A DNA stretch of 64,000 nucleotides from Chryseobacterium takakiae (GCF_900129385.1 NZ_FQVO01000001.1:186001-250000); one strand, 5' to 3'. Positions 1-8,719 are shown, counted from the stretch's first letter. Notes: a model not told the origin generated them from the sequence alone. Numbers and translations are program-made.

Positions 1-850
1 TAGGAAATACTCTTTTAACACACTCAACGTTAAGCAATTCATTTTTTAATCTTGAAATTTCGCTTAAAGTATTTTTTATATTTTCTTCTATAATAATTTT
101 ATAATTAATTAATTGCATGATTATATTTAAACTTAATGAGTTAACATTGTATGGTGCTTTTACGGTATTGATCAATTGTATGATGCTGTCTGATGAATAG
201 GCAACGCCTACCCTTGCTCCAGCCATTCCCCAAGCTTTTGAGAAGGTCTGAAGAGTAATCAGGTTGGGGTATTTTTCCAACAGCTCAATGCATGATTTCT
301 GTTCTGAAAATTCAATGTATGCTTCGTCAACCACTACAATTCCATTGAAATTTTCAATAAAAAACTCCAGATCCTGAATAGAGTTGCCGGTTGGATTGTT
401 GGGTGAGCACAGGAAAAAAATCTTTGGTTTTTCTTGTTCTGAAACTGTTAGAAATAAATCTTTATTAATCTGGAAATTTTTATCCAAGTCTAATGTTACA
501 ACTTTGTTTTCATTAATCGAAGCATAAAATTTATACATGGCAAAAGAAGGATTCATCACCATAATTGAATCTTTTTTTGGTTCGCAGAAGATTTTTATGA
601 TAAGATCAATGAGCTCATCACTTCCGTTTCCTACTGCAATTTGTTGTGCTGAAACATTTTTCAATGCTGCCAGTTTGTTTTTTAATTCTTTCTGAGTTGA
701 ATCCGGATAACGGTTATATTCACCGAAAGGGCTTTCATTGGCATCCATGAACACAGGGTTTTCAAATTCATTCTGATCCCTGAAACTTATGTAAGGCTGC
801 AGTTCCAGAATATTTTTCCGTACTAAACTGTTGATATTAAATTCTTTCAT
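1..850 (-). CDS. hisC: Histidinol-phosphate aminotransferase, C-terminus cut by window edge
   Basis: PLP-dependent enzyme that transaminates imidazole-acetol phosphate to histidinol phosphate in histidine synthesis. About 283 residues are visible from the start codon at 850; the family is usually about 340-350, so the C-terminal end lies left of the window. Visible motifs include MDANESPFGEYNRYPD near the N-terminus and the PLP-lysine segment TFSKAWGMAGARVG around residues 205-220. The ATG overlaps the end of hisD by 14 nt, which indicates translational coupling. It is the third gene after the leader peptide in an operon that should continue with hisB, hisH, hisA, hisF and hisI beyond the edge. 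The identification is firm from the motifs and the context. Confidence 0.95.
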   Translation of the reverse strand, partial: MKEFNINSLVRKNILELQPYISFRDQNEFENPVFMDANESPFGEYNRYPDSTQKELKNKLAALKNVSAQQIAVGNGSDELIDLIIKIFCEPKKDSIMVMNPSFAMYKFYASINENKVVTLDLDKNFQINKDLFLTVSEQEKPKIFFLCSPNNPTGNSIQDLEFFIENFNGIVVVDEAYIEFSEQKSCIELLEKYPNLITLQTFSKAWGMAGARVGVAYSSDSIIQLINTVKAPYNVNSLSLNIIMQLINYKIIIEENIKNTLSEISRLKNELLNVECVKRVFP

Positions 851-2129
851 TTTGTTCTTTTAATCTTATGCTTACGGCATTTTTGTGTGCAAATAATCCT
901 TCTGCTTCCGCCATTACTTCTATTGTTTTTCCTAAATTTTGTAACCCCTGCTCGGATAAATTCTGAAAAGTAATTTTCTTCACGAAACTATCGAGGGAAA
1001 CACCGCTGTAATTTTTTGCAAAACCGTTGGTGGGGAGCGTGTGATTGGTTCCGCTTGCATAATCTCCCGCACTTTCACATGAATAATTTCCCAGGAAAAC
1101 AGAACCTGCATTCCGGATTTGCTGAATATATTTTTCAAAATTATTGACTGCTAAAATCAAGTGTTCCGGCGCGTACAAATTGCTGAATTCCAAAGCTTCA
1201 TCAATTGAGTCCAGTAAAATAAAATGGCTGTTTTTTAAAGATTCTGCCGCCATTTCATTTCTCGGAAGTGCTTCAAGCTGTTTTTGGGTTTCAAGAATGG
1301 TTTCATCAAGAATTTTCTCATCTGTGGAAAGGAAAATCACCTGGCTGTCACTCCCATGTTCTGCCTGAGAAAGTAAATCGGCAGCACAAAATTCCGGAAC
1401 TGCATTTTCATCGGCAATCACAAGAACTTCACTTGGTCCGGCAGGCATATCGATGGCAATATTGTAGTTTTGCGCATATTCTTTAGCCGCTACAACATAC
1501 TGATTTCCAGGCCCGAAAATTTTGTAGACATTCGGGATATTTTCTGTTCCAAAAGTCATTGCTGCAATTGCCTGAGCGCCTCCTGTTTTGAATATTTTGG
1601 TTACGCCGCAAAGCTTTGCCGTATACAAAATTGCAGGATTGGTATTCCCGTTTTTATCCGGTGGCGTACAAAGGATCATTTCCTCACACCCTGCTAACTG
1701 AGCCGGAATGGCAAGCATTAAAACCGTAGAAAATAAAGGCGCTGTTCCGCCGGGAATATAAATGCCAACTTTTTCGATTGGGCGGTTTTCTCTCCAACAA
1801 ACGACTCCGTTTGTTGTTTCAATCTTTTCAATCGTTGGAATTTGTGAAGCGTGAAATCTCGTAATATTCGATTTCGCTTCCTGAATGGCTGCTTTCAGCT
1901 CTTCACTGATTAGACTTTCAGCGGCTTCAATTTCCTTTTCAGAAACTTTAATATCTTTTATTTCAGCAGAATCAAATTTTTCAGCAAAATCAATCAGCGC
2001 CTGATCTCCTCTGTTCTTTACTTCATCGAAAATTCCGGCAACTATTTCGGTTAACTGTTCTCTTTTGATAACAGGTCTTTGTATCAGTTCAGACCATGTT
2101 TTTTTTATTGGATATTTGTTTACTTTCAT
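837..2129 (-). CDS. hisD: Histidinol dehydrogenase
   Basis: Zinc enzyme that oxidises L-histidinol to L-histidine in two NAD-dependent steps. At 430 residues it has the usual family length. Signature segments are visible in order: PAGPSEVLVIAD (about 228-240), the QAEHGSDSQ motif with its catalytic and zinc residues, YAPEHL, and SAGDYASGTNHTLPT towards the C-terminus. The start ATG lies one base downstream of the hisG stop codon, and the 3' end overlaps the hisC start, so hisG-hisD-hisC are read as one coupled transcript. Regulation is expected through the attenuator upstream of hisG. Confidence 0.97.
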   Translation of the reverse strand: MKVNKYPIKKTWSELIQRPVIKREQLTEIVAGIFDEVKNRGDQALIDFAEKFDSAEIKDIKVSEKEIEAAESLISEELKAAIQEAKSNITRFHASQIPTIEKIETTNGVVCWRENRPIEKVGIYIPGGTAPLFSTVLMLAIPAQLAGCEEMILCTPPDKNGNTNPAILYTAKLCGVTKIFKTGGAQAIAAMTFGTENIPNVYKIFGPGNQYVVAAKEYAQNYNIAIDMPAGPSEVLVIADENAVPEFCAADLLSQAEHGSDSQVIFLSTDEKILDETILETQKQLEALPRNEMAAESLKNSHFILLDSIDEALEFSNLYAPEHLILAVNNFEKYIQQIRNAGSVFLGNYSCESAGDYASGTNHTLPTNGFAKNYSGVSLDSFVKKITFQNLSEQGLQNLGKTIEVMAEAEGLFAHKNAVSIRLKEQNERI

Positions 2130-2130
2130 G

Positions 2131-2988
2131 TCAAATCACCATTTTATCGATTGGAATTATTAAAATATCCTGTGCTCCTTTGTCTTTGAGCTCATCAATT
2201 ACTTCCCAGAAACGGTCTTCATCGATTACCGAATGGATGCTGCTCCAGCCTTCTTCTGCCAGTGGAATGACAGTCGGACTTTTAAGAACCGGAAGTGTTT
2301 TTGAAACGATTTCGATTTTCTCATTCGGGACATTCATCAGGATATATTTGGAATTCTTTGCTTTTAAAACCGCTTTGATCCGGAATACAAATTTTTCAAG
2401 AATAGCCGTTTTTTCTTTGCTGAGCTCTGATGTTTTGGCAAGAACCGCCTGTGAAGTAAGAAGCGTTACGGTTTCTCTCAGTCCGTTTTTAAATAGAGTG
2501 CTTCCGGAGCTTACAATATCGCAGATTCCGTCGGCAAGACCGATGTTCGGAGCGATTTCCACCGAACCGGAAATAATGTGAATCTCAGCGGAAATATTAT
2601 TTTGATCAAGAAAATTTTTAAGGGTATTCGGATAAGAAGTGGCAATCTTTTTACCCTGAAAATATTGAATGTCATCTGTTTCAATTTCCTTTGGAATGGC
2701 AAGAGAAACCCTGCATTTTGAGAATCCCAGAGGCAGCACAATATCTATTTTTTTCTGTTTTTCTACTAAAAGATTTTCACCTACGATAGCAATATCTACT
2801 ACGCCGTCTTCCAGATATTGCGGAATATCCGAATTTCGAAGGTACATGATTTCCATCGGGAAATTATCTACGGAAACTTTAAGCTGGTCTTTACCGTTAT
2901 TAACGAAAATGCCGCAGTCTTTAAGGAGCTGAAGAGATTCTTCGTAAAGCCTTCCGCTTTTTTGTATCGCAATTTTTAATATACTCAT
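2131..2988 (-). CDS. hisG: ATP phosphoribosyltransferase, long form
   Basis: Catalyses the first committed step of histidine synthesis, joining ATP and PRPP. With 285 residues it matches the long HisG class that carries a C-terminal ACT-like domain for histidine feedback and does not need HisZ. The PRPP-binding loop is visible as DIVSSGSTLFKNGL (about 163-176). I place the start at the ATG at 2988 (protein MSILKIAIQKSGRLYEES), because this aligns with the usual HisG N-terminus; an in-frame upstream start at 3015 would add nine residues without family support. It is the first structural gene after the histidine leader peptide and attenuator. Confidence 0.95.
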   Translation of the reverse strand: MSILKIAIQKSGRLYEESLQLLKDCGIFVNNGKDQLKVSVDNFPMEIMYLRNSDIPQYLEDGVVDIAIVGENLLVEKQKKIDIVLPLGFSKCRVSLAIPKEIETDDIQYFQGKKIATSYPNTLKNFLDQNNISAEIHIISGSVEIAPNIGLADGICDIVSSGSTLFKNGLRETVTLLTSQAVLAKTSELSKEKTAILEKFVFRIKAVLKAKNSKYILMNVPNEKIEIVSKTLPVLKSPTVIPLAEEGWSSIHSVIDEDRFWEVIDELKDKGAQDILIIPIDKMVI

Positions 2989-3055
2989 TTCACTTTTGTT
3001 GTGTCTGAGTACCAAATGGTGAATTGAAATAAATTGCCTGGGAAGAATTTAGAAC

Positions 3056-3087
3056 AAAAAAACCGCCTGTTTACTCAGACGGTTTTT
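3056..3087 (-). terminator. Histidine-operon attenuator (rho-independent hairpin)
   Basis: On the minus strand AAAACCGTCTG and CAGGCGGTTTT form a stem around the loop AGTAAA, with one G-U pair, followed by seven U residues. It lies between the His-rich leader peptide and hisG, not at a gene end. The 5' arm CCGTCT is also perfectly complementary to AGACGG at the end of the leader reading frame, so a competing antiterminator can form. Confidence 0.85.
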
Positions 3088-3132
3088 AATTATTTTGATT
3101 TTTAACATAGTCATATATCAATCAATTCCGTC

Positions 3133-3183
3133 TTAGCAGAGATGATGATGATAATGATGTACTGTTAAAAAATTCGGTTTCAT
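3133..3183 (-). CDS. hisL: Histidine operon leader peptide
   Basis: A 16-codon frame encodes MKPNFLTVHHYHHHLC and ends in TAA. Five of six consecutive codons (positions 9-14) are His CAT codons, the hallmark of a ribosome-sensing his leader. It has an A-rich sequence before the ATG, as is usual in Bacteroidota, and sits about 20 nt below a TAAATTTG promoter box. The antiterminator segment AGACGG begins inside the stop codon: a ribosome at the stop would cover it and permit termination, while one stalled at the His codons would leave it free. Function is inferred from this arrangement. Confidence 0.87.
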   Translation of the reverse strand: MKPNFLTVHHYHHHLC

Positions 3184-3203
3184 TTTGTTTGAATTGTATG
3201 GTG

Positions 3204-3235
3204 CAAATTTAAAGCAATATATTTCACAAATCCAA
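3204..3235 (-). promoter_or_regulatory. Promoter of the his operon
   Basis: The minus strand shows TAAATTTG (3204-3211), matching the flavobacterial -7 consensus TAnnTTTG, with a TTG 21 nt upstream (3233-3235). This puts transcription start near 3197, just ahead of the leader peptide ATG at 3183. Confidence 0.65.
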
Positions 3236-3238
3236 ATA

Positions 3239-4333
3239 TTATGGTAAAATATTTTCATAAAGTTTTATTAATTGTTTTGCAATGGGCTGATCATTAAACT
3301 TTTGCACAAATTCGAAACCCTTTTCTGCACGGCGTTTTCTTTCCGATTCGTTTTGCCATAAAAATTTAATTTTTGCCTGAATATCAAGAAAATTATTGGG
3401 ATCAATATATACAGAATCCGGTCCGCCGGCTTCCGGAAGACAGCTTGTATTGCTTGTGATCACCACTGTTTTAGAAAATAATGCTTCAATCACAGGTATT
3501 CCGAAACCTTCAAATAAACTCGGATAAATGAAGATATCTGCAAGTTTGTATATTACGGCTAATTCATCCATTGAAACGCCTTCTAAAAAATAAGCTTTGA
3601 CTTTATTCTGATGAATAAACCGCTCAATCTTTTTAAAATATTTTGTTTTTTTGCCGACTACCACTAGCGGAATATCCATGTCTTTTAATGCTTTAACAAC
3701 ATTCAGGAGGTTTTTTCGTTCTTCGATGGTCCCGACATTTAATACAAAACGTTCCGGAAGGCTGAATTTTTCTTTTGTTTGTTGAACAAAATCCTCCGGC
3801 TGCTGTTCTTTGAAAGCTTTGTGACAGCCCTGGTAAATTACTTCAATTTTAGATTCTGGAACGTTGAGAAACTGAATGATATCCCGTTTCGTCTGTTCGG
3901 AAATAGCGATGATTTTATCGGCAGATTCTGCGGCTTTTTTAAACTTCCAGAAATGGATTTTACGATCGAAAAAGGAATAATATTGCGGATACCGCATGAA
4001 AATAAGATCATGAATGGTAACGATTTTTTTGATGGGTTTATTGTCCCATTTCAAAGGCAGTTCACCCGATAGTCCATGAAAAATATCGGCGTTTTGCTGC
4101 TGGGCATCTTTTCCCATTTTCAGCTGGCGGGAAAGGCTTCCTTTTGTTGTTTTGACAAAATCAACGTTGGGAAGAGCCAGAAGATCAGCAGCTCTTTCGG
4201 ATTTATTTTTATTTAATAAAATGTATTCATTTTTGGGAAAATACGTTGCCAGAATCCTTACGAGATCCCGCGAATAGTTTCCTAATCCGGAAGTATTGTG
4301 GAAAAAACGTTTTGCGTCAAAAGCTATTTTCAT
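3239..4333 (-). CDS. Glycosyltransferase family 4 (GT-B fold)
   Basis: Predicted cytoplasmic or membrane-associated retaining sugar transferase. The 364-residue protein starts MKIAFDAKRFFHNTSGLGNYSR, with a glycine-rich N-terminal loop that binds the acceptor side in GT4 enzymes. The C-terminal nucleotide-sugar motif is YPSLFEGFGIPVIEAL (about 275-290), followed by SNTSCLPEAGG. The ATG overlaps the stop codon of the upstream deacetylase gene by four bases, so the two are coupled. It is the last gene of a four-gene glycan cluster behind dapD. Donor and acceptor sugars cannot be read from the sequence. Confidence 0.9.
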   Translation of the reverse strand: MKIAFDAKRFFHNTSGLGNYSRDLVRILATYFPKNEYILLNKNKSERAADLLALPNVDFVKTTKGSLSRQLKMGKDAQQQNADIFHGLSGELPLKWDNKPIKKIVTIHDLIFMRYPQYYSFFDRKIHFWKFKKAAESADKIIAISEQTKRDIIQFLNVPESKIEVIYQGCHKAFKEQQPEDFVQQTKEKFSLPERFVLNVGTIEERKNLLNVVKALKDMDIPLVVVGKKTKYFKKIERFIHQNKVKAYFLEGVSMDELAVIYKLADIFIYPSLFEGFGIPVIEALFSKTVVITSNTSCLPEAGGPDSVYIDPNNFLDIQAKIKFLWQNESERKRRAEKGFEFVQKFNDQPIAKQLIKLYENILP

Positions 4334-5106
4334 GAGCCGATCTGTTTTTGAAATTCCTGAAATGTTCCGAATGTGTGGTTTTTACTTTTTAACCAAGCTA
4401 AAAAAGCATCGAAACGTTTTACCATATCTTCACCTGAGTTTTTCACCGTAAAGCCCGGTAATTTAAATGCTTCACCCTTAATTTCCGCAAATTCCCACGG
4501 ATGGAAATATATATTCAGATAGTTGTCTTTTTGTAACACATCTGAAGCCAGTTTTTTATAAAAAGATAATGGAAAATTATGGAAGCTCAGCCAAAATAAA
4601 GGAATTCTGAAGTTGGGAGAAACCGAAGCCGGAATCTGCATCACATTTCCTTCTTTAAAATAGGTTCTGGAGACTTTCAGGTTATTGTATCTTCCCGGAA
4701 GAAAAGTAGGATTGATGGATGAATTGTATGAATATCCTGCATTTTCAACCGCATTTTTGCTTACCGGCATCATTCTCGGCATTCTCAGTCCGGTCACCTT
4801 TGTGTTGAATAATTCTTCAAGCCTTTCTTTAGACTGCTTCAGGTGTTCTTCTTTAAAATCCGAATGGTACCACGTGTGAGAAGCCAATTCGTGACCTTCA
4901 TTGAGCAATTTTTCAATTAAATGCTTACTGTTTTCCGCAAAAACAACGGTAGAGAAAAATGTCGCTTTTGCCTGATGTGTTTTCAGAATATTTAAGATTT
5001 TTTCCAATCCTGCCTGAGAAATGGAGATCTGTTCCTGAAAAGAAATTTCACCTTTGTATTCCAATGGCATATCAAATTCCTCGATGTCAAAACTTAATAA
5101 AACCAT
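4330..5106 (-). CDS. Polysaccharide deacetylase (NodB/CE4) family protein
   Basis: A 258-residue NodB-homology protein. The first catalytic motif appears as LSFDIEEFDMP at residues 4-14, with a metal-binding His pair in SHTWYHSDF (about 77-85). RMPRMMPVS and FHPWEF correspond to the later substrate-groove motifs. The family removes N- or O-acyl groups from glycans; the Asp arrangement (DIEEFD) is the PuuE/WbmS-like variant often found in capsule or O-antigen clusters. No signal peptide is evident, so a cytoplasmic substrate such as a lipid-linked sugar is possible. The gene starts one base after the GT2 stop and overlaps the GT4 gene. Confidence 0.85.
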   Translation of the reverse strand: MVLLSFDIEEFDMPLEYKGEISFQEQISISQAGLEKILNILKTHQAKATFFSTVVFAENSKHLIEKLLNEGHELASHTWYHSDFKEEHLKQSKERLEELFNTKVTGLRMPRMMPVSKNAVENAGYSYNSSINPTFLPGRYNNLKVSRTYFKEGNVMQIPASVSPNFRIPLFWLSFHNFPLSFYKKLASDVLQKDNYLNIYFHPWEFAEIKGEAFKLPGFTVKNSGEDMVKRFDAFLAWLKSKNHTFGTFQEFQKQIGS

Positions 5107-5107
5107 G

Positions 5108-6037
5108 TTAAAAATTTTTACTTTTGATGATATAATTGGGTCTTTGTTTTACCTGTTTAAAGATTTTACCCAAGTACATTCCGATGATTCCCAATATGAT
5201 TAACTGCAGCCCGCCGAAGAAGACAATGGTCATAATCAGCGACGCCCAACCGGAAATTTCGGTTTTGGTAATGAAAGAATGAATCACATAAGCTGCATAT
5301 CCTATTACCGAAAGCCCGGAAAATAAAAATCCCAGATAAGCCGCAATGTAGAGAGGCTTCACGCTGAAAGCCGTAATTCCCGTAAAGGCAAAGGTAACCA
5401 TCTTTTTAAGATTGTAGCTGCTTTTTCCGGAAAGTCTTTCATTCGCAGTAAAACTGATTCCGATTTGTTTAAAGCCCATCCAGCTGGTGAGCCCTCTTAA
5501 GAAGAGATCATCTTCATTAAGATTTTTCATTATTTCTACGGCACCGGCATCCATCAGCCTGAAGTCTGAGCCGCCGCCTTTCGTTAAGTCAACATCAGAT
5601 AATCCTGAGAGCATTTTATAAAAAAAGTCGGAGGTTTTTCTTTTGAACAGCGAAATTTCTTTAGGATACTTTCTTACTGTGAATACAATATCGTAGCCTT
5701 CTTCCCATTTTTTAATCATCTCCGGAATAAGTTCGGGAGGATGCTGAAGATCGCCGTCCATTGAAATGACTGCATTTCCGCTTGCGTTGTCCATCCCTGC
5801 TTTTACCGCAGGCTGATGCCCAAAGTTTCTTGAAAATTCAATAAATTTTACCTCTTCAAACTGTTCTGAAAGTTCTTCCAGCTTTTGCTGGGTATTATCC
5901 CGGCTGCCGTCATTTACAAATATGATTTCAAATCTGTAACGCTCCAGCCCATCAAAAACTTTCTTTATTTTCTGATAGACCAAAGCAACGTTTCCTTCTT
6001 CATTATGTGCAGGAATGACGATTGAAATTTTCTTCAT
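5108..6037 (-). CDS. Glycosyltransferase family 2 with two membrane helices (GtrB/DPM1-like)
   Basis: Predicted polyprenyl-phosphate sugar transferase. The start is put at ATG 6037 (MKKISIVIPAHNEEGNV), giving 309 residues, because the longer frame to 6088 would run into the upstream gene. GT2 motifs are IVIPAHNEEGN, VNDGSRDNT and the MDGDLQHPPELI segment around residue 92-103; FSRNFGHQPAVKAGMDNA lies between them. Two hydrophobic segments near residues 225-285 match the GtrB/ArnC/DPM1 layout. The GT87-like gene immediately upstream ends four bases before this start; such pairs commonly make and then use a lipid-phosphate sugar. Substrate unknown. Confidence 0.88.
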   Translation of the reverse strand: MKKISIVIPAHNEEGNVALVYQKIKKVFDGLERYRFEIIFVNDGSRDNTQQKLEELSEQFEEVKFIEFSRNFGHQPAVKAGMDNASGNAVISMDGDLQHPPELIPEMIKKWEEGYDIVFTVRKYPKEISLFKRKTSDFFYKMLSGLSDVDLTKGGGSDFRLMDAGAVEIMKNLNEDDLFLRGLTSWMGFKQIGISFTANERLSGKSSYNLKKMVTFAFTGITAFSVKPLYIAAYLGFLFSGLSVIGYAAYVIHSFITKTEISGWASLIMTIVFFGGLQLIILGIIGMYLGKIFKQVKQRPNYIIKSKNF

Positions 6038-6041
6038 AGGA

Positions 6042-7211
6042 TTATTCAAGGCTGTAATTTTTCTCGAAATTTTTGGTGAGAAGCTCATAAGTAATTCTCA
6101 GCCAGACTACAATGCAAGGTACGGCTTTTAAAGAATATTTGATGATGTAGTTCTGTTTTACGTATTTCGGGAACAGATCGGAAGTCGAGAAGCAGGTGAA
6201 AATAATTACAAATACCAATAACCCGATAACGAGAGGTGTTCTTTCTTTCTGAAGGAAAAACCAGATCAGTACGCCCACAATGGCAATGATATAGGTAGGA
6301 GATTCCGAACTTGAGCTGAATAATACCAGAAACAACAATGTTGAAGCGAGAATCATCAACTGAAAAGCATACTGTCTGTATTGTTTAATTCTAAAATAAG
6401 GTGCTGCAAAAAGTGGTAATCCGAATGCAAGAAATACCAGATTTGAAATGGAAGCATCTCCCAGAATCCTTCTGAAAAAACCCATTAATGAAATATCCTG
6501 CATATTTCCCAATACCTGGTTTTCATTGTTTTTTTCTACAATAGAATGAAACCAGTCTGCGTAACACTGAATTACAAATTTCGGACTGGAATATGCCATA
6601 GGCAAGGCAAAGAATATTGCAGCAATAACTAATCCTGAAAGAATAAATTTTGTTTTATTTTTAATAAAGAAAAATTGTGACAGTCCTACAATTCCATAGA
6701 TCTTCACGAAAACACCTACCAGGATTGCCGTTACCGATTTAACCTCTTTTTTCTCGTAAATGTAGACTGCAGATAAAAGTAAAAGTCCGGTAAGTGCAAC
6801 ATTAAATTGCAGACTTAAAGCTGCCGTAATATATTCCTGCAGACAGAACAGTCCGAATAATGCTTTTTTGGAATCTGAAAACGGGAGTTTGTAAATCCCG
6901 TAAATAAGGATAAACGTATTGATAGCATTCCAGAGTGATATTCCGAGCCAGTCGGGCATTAAGGCAAAAGGAGCGATCAGTGCACTGAAAAATACGCCGT
7001 AATGATTTAAATCAAAATAAAGATCAGGATAATGAATAAACAGATTTTTCTGATGAATGGTATTAAAAAATACATTTTTGAAGATCAGATAATTGTTAAT
7101 GGCATAATCTCCTCTCAAATATTTGGAAACAGCAGTAACGACCGATATAATAAGATAAACCCCAAATATATATTTAGGGTTTAGTATTATTTTAAGAAAT
7201 TTTTCTTTCAA
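6042..7211 (-). CDS. Polytopic membrane protein of the GT87/DUF2029 mannosyltransferase-like family
   Basis: A 389-residue protein with roughly nine or ten hydrophobic segments spread along its length. The N-terminal part contains a short loop with GDYAINNYLIFKNVF and YPDLYFDLNHYGVFFSALI, resembling the acidic first extracytoplasmic loop of GT-C transferases in the DUF2029 family. These enzymes use polyprenyl-phosphate sugars as donors on the outer face of the inner membrane. The adjacent GT2 gene is a plausible maker of that donor, and dapD lies 29 nt upstream on the same strand. Family assignment rests on overall architecture and on context, so the exact activity is open. Confidence 0.7.
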   Translation of the reverse strand: MKEKFLKIILNPKYIFGVYLIISVVTAVSKYLRGDYAINNYLIFKNVFFNTIHQKNLFIHYPDLYFDLNHYGVFFSALIAPFALMPDWLGISLWNAINTFILIYGIYKLPFSDSKKALFGLFCLQEYITAALSLQFNVALTGLLLLSAVYIYEKKEVKSVTAILVGVFVKIYGIVGLSQFFFIKNKTKFILSGLVIAAIFFALPMAYSSPKFVIQCYADWFHSIVEKNNENQVLGNMQDISLMGFFRRILGDASISNLVFLAFGLPLFAAPYFRIKQYRQYAFQLMILASTLLFLVLFSSSSESPTYIIAIVGVLIWFFLQKERTPLVIGLLVFVIIFTCFSTSDLFPKYVKQNYIIKYSLKAVPCIVVWLRITYELLTKNFEKNYSLE

Positions 7212-7240
7212 AATTTTTGGTATTAGTTTAAAGTATATTC

Positions 7241-8053
7241 TTAAACGGCAACATTATTATCTCTCAAAGCATCATTTAAAGACGTTTTTTTGTCTGTAGA
7301 TTCTTTTCTCTGACCGATGATCAAAGCGCATGGAACCTGGTATTCTCCAGCCGGATACTGTTTGGTGTAACTTCCCGGAATTACAACGGAACGAGCAGGA
7401 ACCCTTCCTTTAATTTCAATCGGTTCAGGACCAGTAACATCAATGATTTTCGTAGAGGCTGTAAGAACGACATTCGCTCCCAAAACAGCTTCTTTTTCTA
7501 TATGAACCCCCTCTACCACGATACATCTTGAACCGATAAAGCAATCGTCTTCAATGATTACCGGAGCAGCCTGAAGCGGTTCCAGAACACCACCGATTCC
7601 TACGCCACCACTCAGGTGAACGTTTTTACCGATTTGTGCACAGCTTCCTACGGTTGCCCATGTATCCACCATCGTTCCCGAATCTACATACGCTCCGATG
7701 TTTACATACGAAGGCATCATGATAACACCCGGAGCAATATAAGCACCTTCTCTTGCCACTGCATGCGGTACAACTCTTACCCCTTTTTCAGCATAGTTTT
7801 TCTTCAAAGGTATTTTATCATGAAATTCAAACGGACCTACTTCAATAGTTTCCATTTTCTGAATCGGAAAATATAATACTACTGCTTTTTTCACCCATTC
7901 ATTTACCTGCCATCCGTTTTCAGTAGGCTCCGCAGTACGAAGCTCTCCCTTGTCCACCAAAGCAATAACCTCTCTGATAGCCTTCTGGCTGTCTTCATTC
8001 TGCAATAATTCTCTGTTGTCCCAGATATTTTCAATTGTTTGTTGTAACGACAT
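7241..8053 (-). CDS. dapD: 2,3,4,5-Tetrahydropyridine-2,6-dicarboxylate N-succinyltransferase
   Basis: Succinyl-CoA-dependent enzyme of the lysine and meso-diaminopimelate pathway, needed for peptidoglycan. The 270-residue length is typical. The middle of the protein carries left-handed beta-helix hexapeptide repeats (for example GVIMMPSYVNIGAYVDSGTM and GSCAQIGKNVHLSGGVGIGG), and the conserved segments EDDCFIGSRCIVVEGV and RSVVIPGSYTKQYP are present. It leads the gene string that continues into four glycan genes with a 29-nt gap, so read-through into them is likely. Confidence 0.96.
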   Translation of the reverse strand: MSLQQTIENIWDNRELLQNEDSQKAIREVIALVDKGELRTAEPTENGWQVNEWVKKAVVLYFPIQKMETIEVGPFEFHDKIPLKKNYAEKGVRVVPHAVAREGAYIAPGVIMMPSYVNIGAYVDSGTMVDTWATVGSCAQIGKNVHLSGGVGIGGVLEPLQAAPVIIEDDCFIGSRCIVVEGVHIEKEAVLGANVVLTASTKIIDVTGPEPIEIKGRVPARSVVIPGSYTKQYPAGEYQVPCALIIGQRKESTDKKTSLNDALRDNNVAV

Positions 8054-8078
8054 GTTTCTAGTTTAAAATTATTTGCGC

Positions 8079-8086
8079 CAAAGATA
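8079..8086 (-). promoter_or_regulatory. Likely -7 box of the dapD promoter
   Basis: Minus-strand TATCTTTG matches TAnnTTTG and lies 26 nt upstream of the dapD ATG. No clear TTG was found at the expected -33 distance, so this call rests on the -7 box alone. Confidence 0.45.
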
Positions 8087-8146
8087 CAAAAAGTTAAGGA
8101 AAATTTTCTGACTGTAATGAGCAGAAATGCGGTCTAAAGAATGGCT

Positions 8147-8719
8147 TTAAAGAATTCTTTTTGCGTGCAGATAGGCTTTGTTCCAGTATTTTTCTTTCAG
8201 CGAAGAGATGATCACGCCTTTTGTAGTCGAAGCATGGATAAATTTTACTTCGCCGTCGTTTCCGATCTCATGAACAATTCCGACATGGGAAACTCTTGTT
8301 CCGCCTGCTGTTGCGAAAAATAAAAGATCTCCGGGCTTCACTTCCCTGATGTCTATGGTATTTCCGGTTTCGGCCTGATCAGAAGATCTGCGGGGAAGCT
8401 TATAGTTGTTTTCCTCAAAAACCTTTACAGCTAACCCGGAACAGTCGAACCCTGAAGACGTATTTCCGCCAAATTTGTAAGGAGCACCCAGGTATTTTTC
8501 TGCATCTTTGAGCAGTTCATTAATGGATTTTGAAACTTTACCACTGAATTTTGAATCCAGGTTTCTGAGGTTTTCAGCGGTGGTGACGGATTTTGTGCCT
8601 GTATTTTTACCGGAAGCTACTTTTTTCGAACCTCCGCACGAGAGAGTAAGTAAAGATGCAATGAGTAATGTATGAATTATTTTATACTTTGAAACTTTAT
8701 CATTCAGATGCTTCTTCAT
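8147..8719 (-). CDS. NlpC/P60 (C40) cell-wall peptidase lipoprotein
   Basis: Predicted envelope lipoprotein that cleaves peptidoglycan stem peptides. The N-terminal hydrophobic stretch ends in the lipobox LTLSC (Cys about residue 28). The C-terminal C40 domain shows the catalytic Cys in FDCSGLAVKVF (about residue 93), the His in RVSHVGIVHEIG (about 143) and a third polar residue in FIHAST. Length (190 residues) is normal for a single-domain member such as Spr/MepS. It stands upstream of dapD on the same strand with a 93-nt gap and a separate promoter for dapD. Confidence 0.92.
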   Translation of the reverse strand: MKKHLNDKVSKYKIIHTLLIASLLTLSCGGSKKVASGKNTGTKSVTTAENLRNLDSKFSGKVSKSINELLKDAEKYLGAPYKFGGNTSSGFDCSGLAVKVFEENNYKLPRRSSDQAETGNTIDIREVKPGDLLFFATAGGTRVSHVGIVHEIGNDGEVKFIHASTTKGVIISSLKEKYWNKAYLHAKRIL

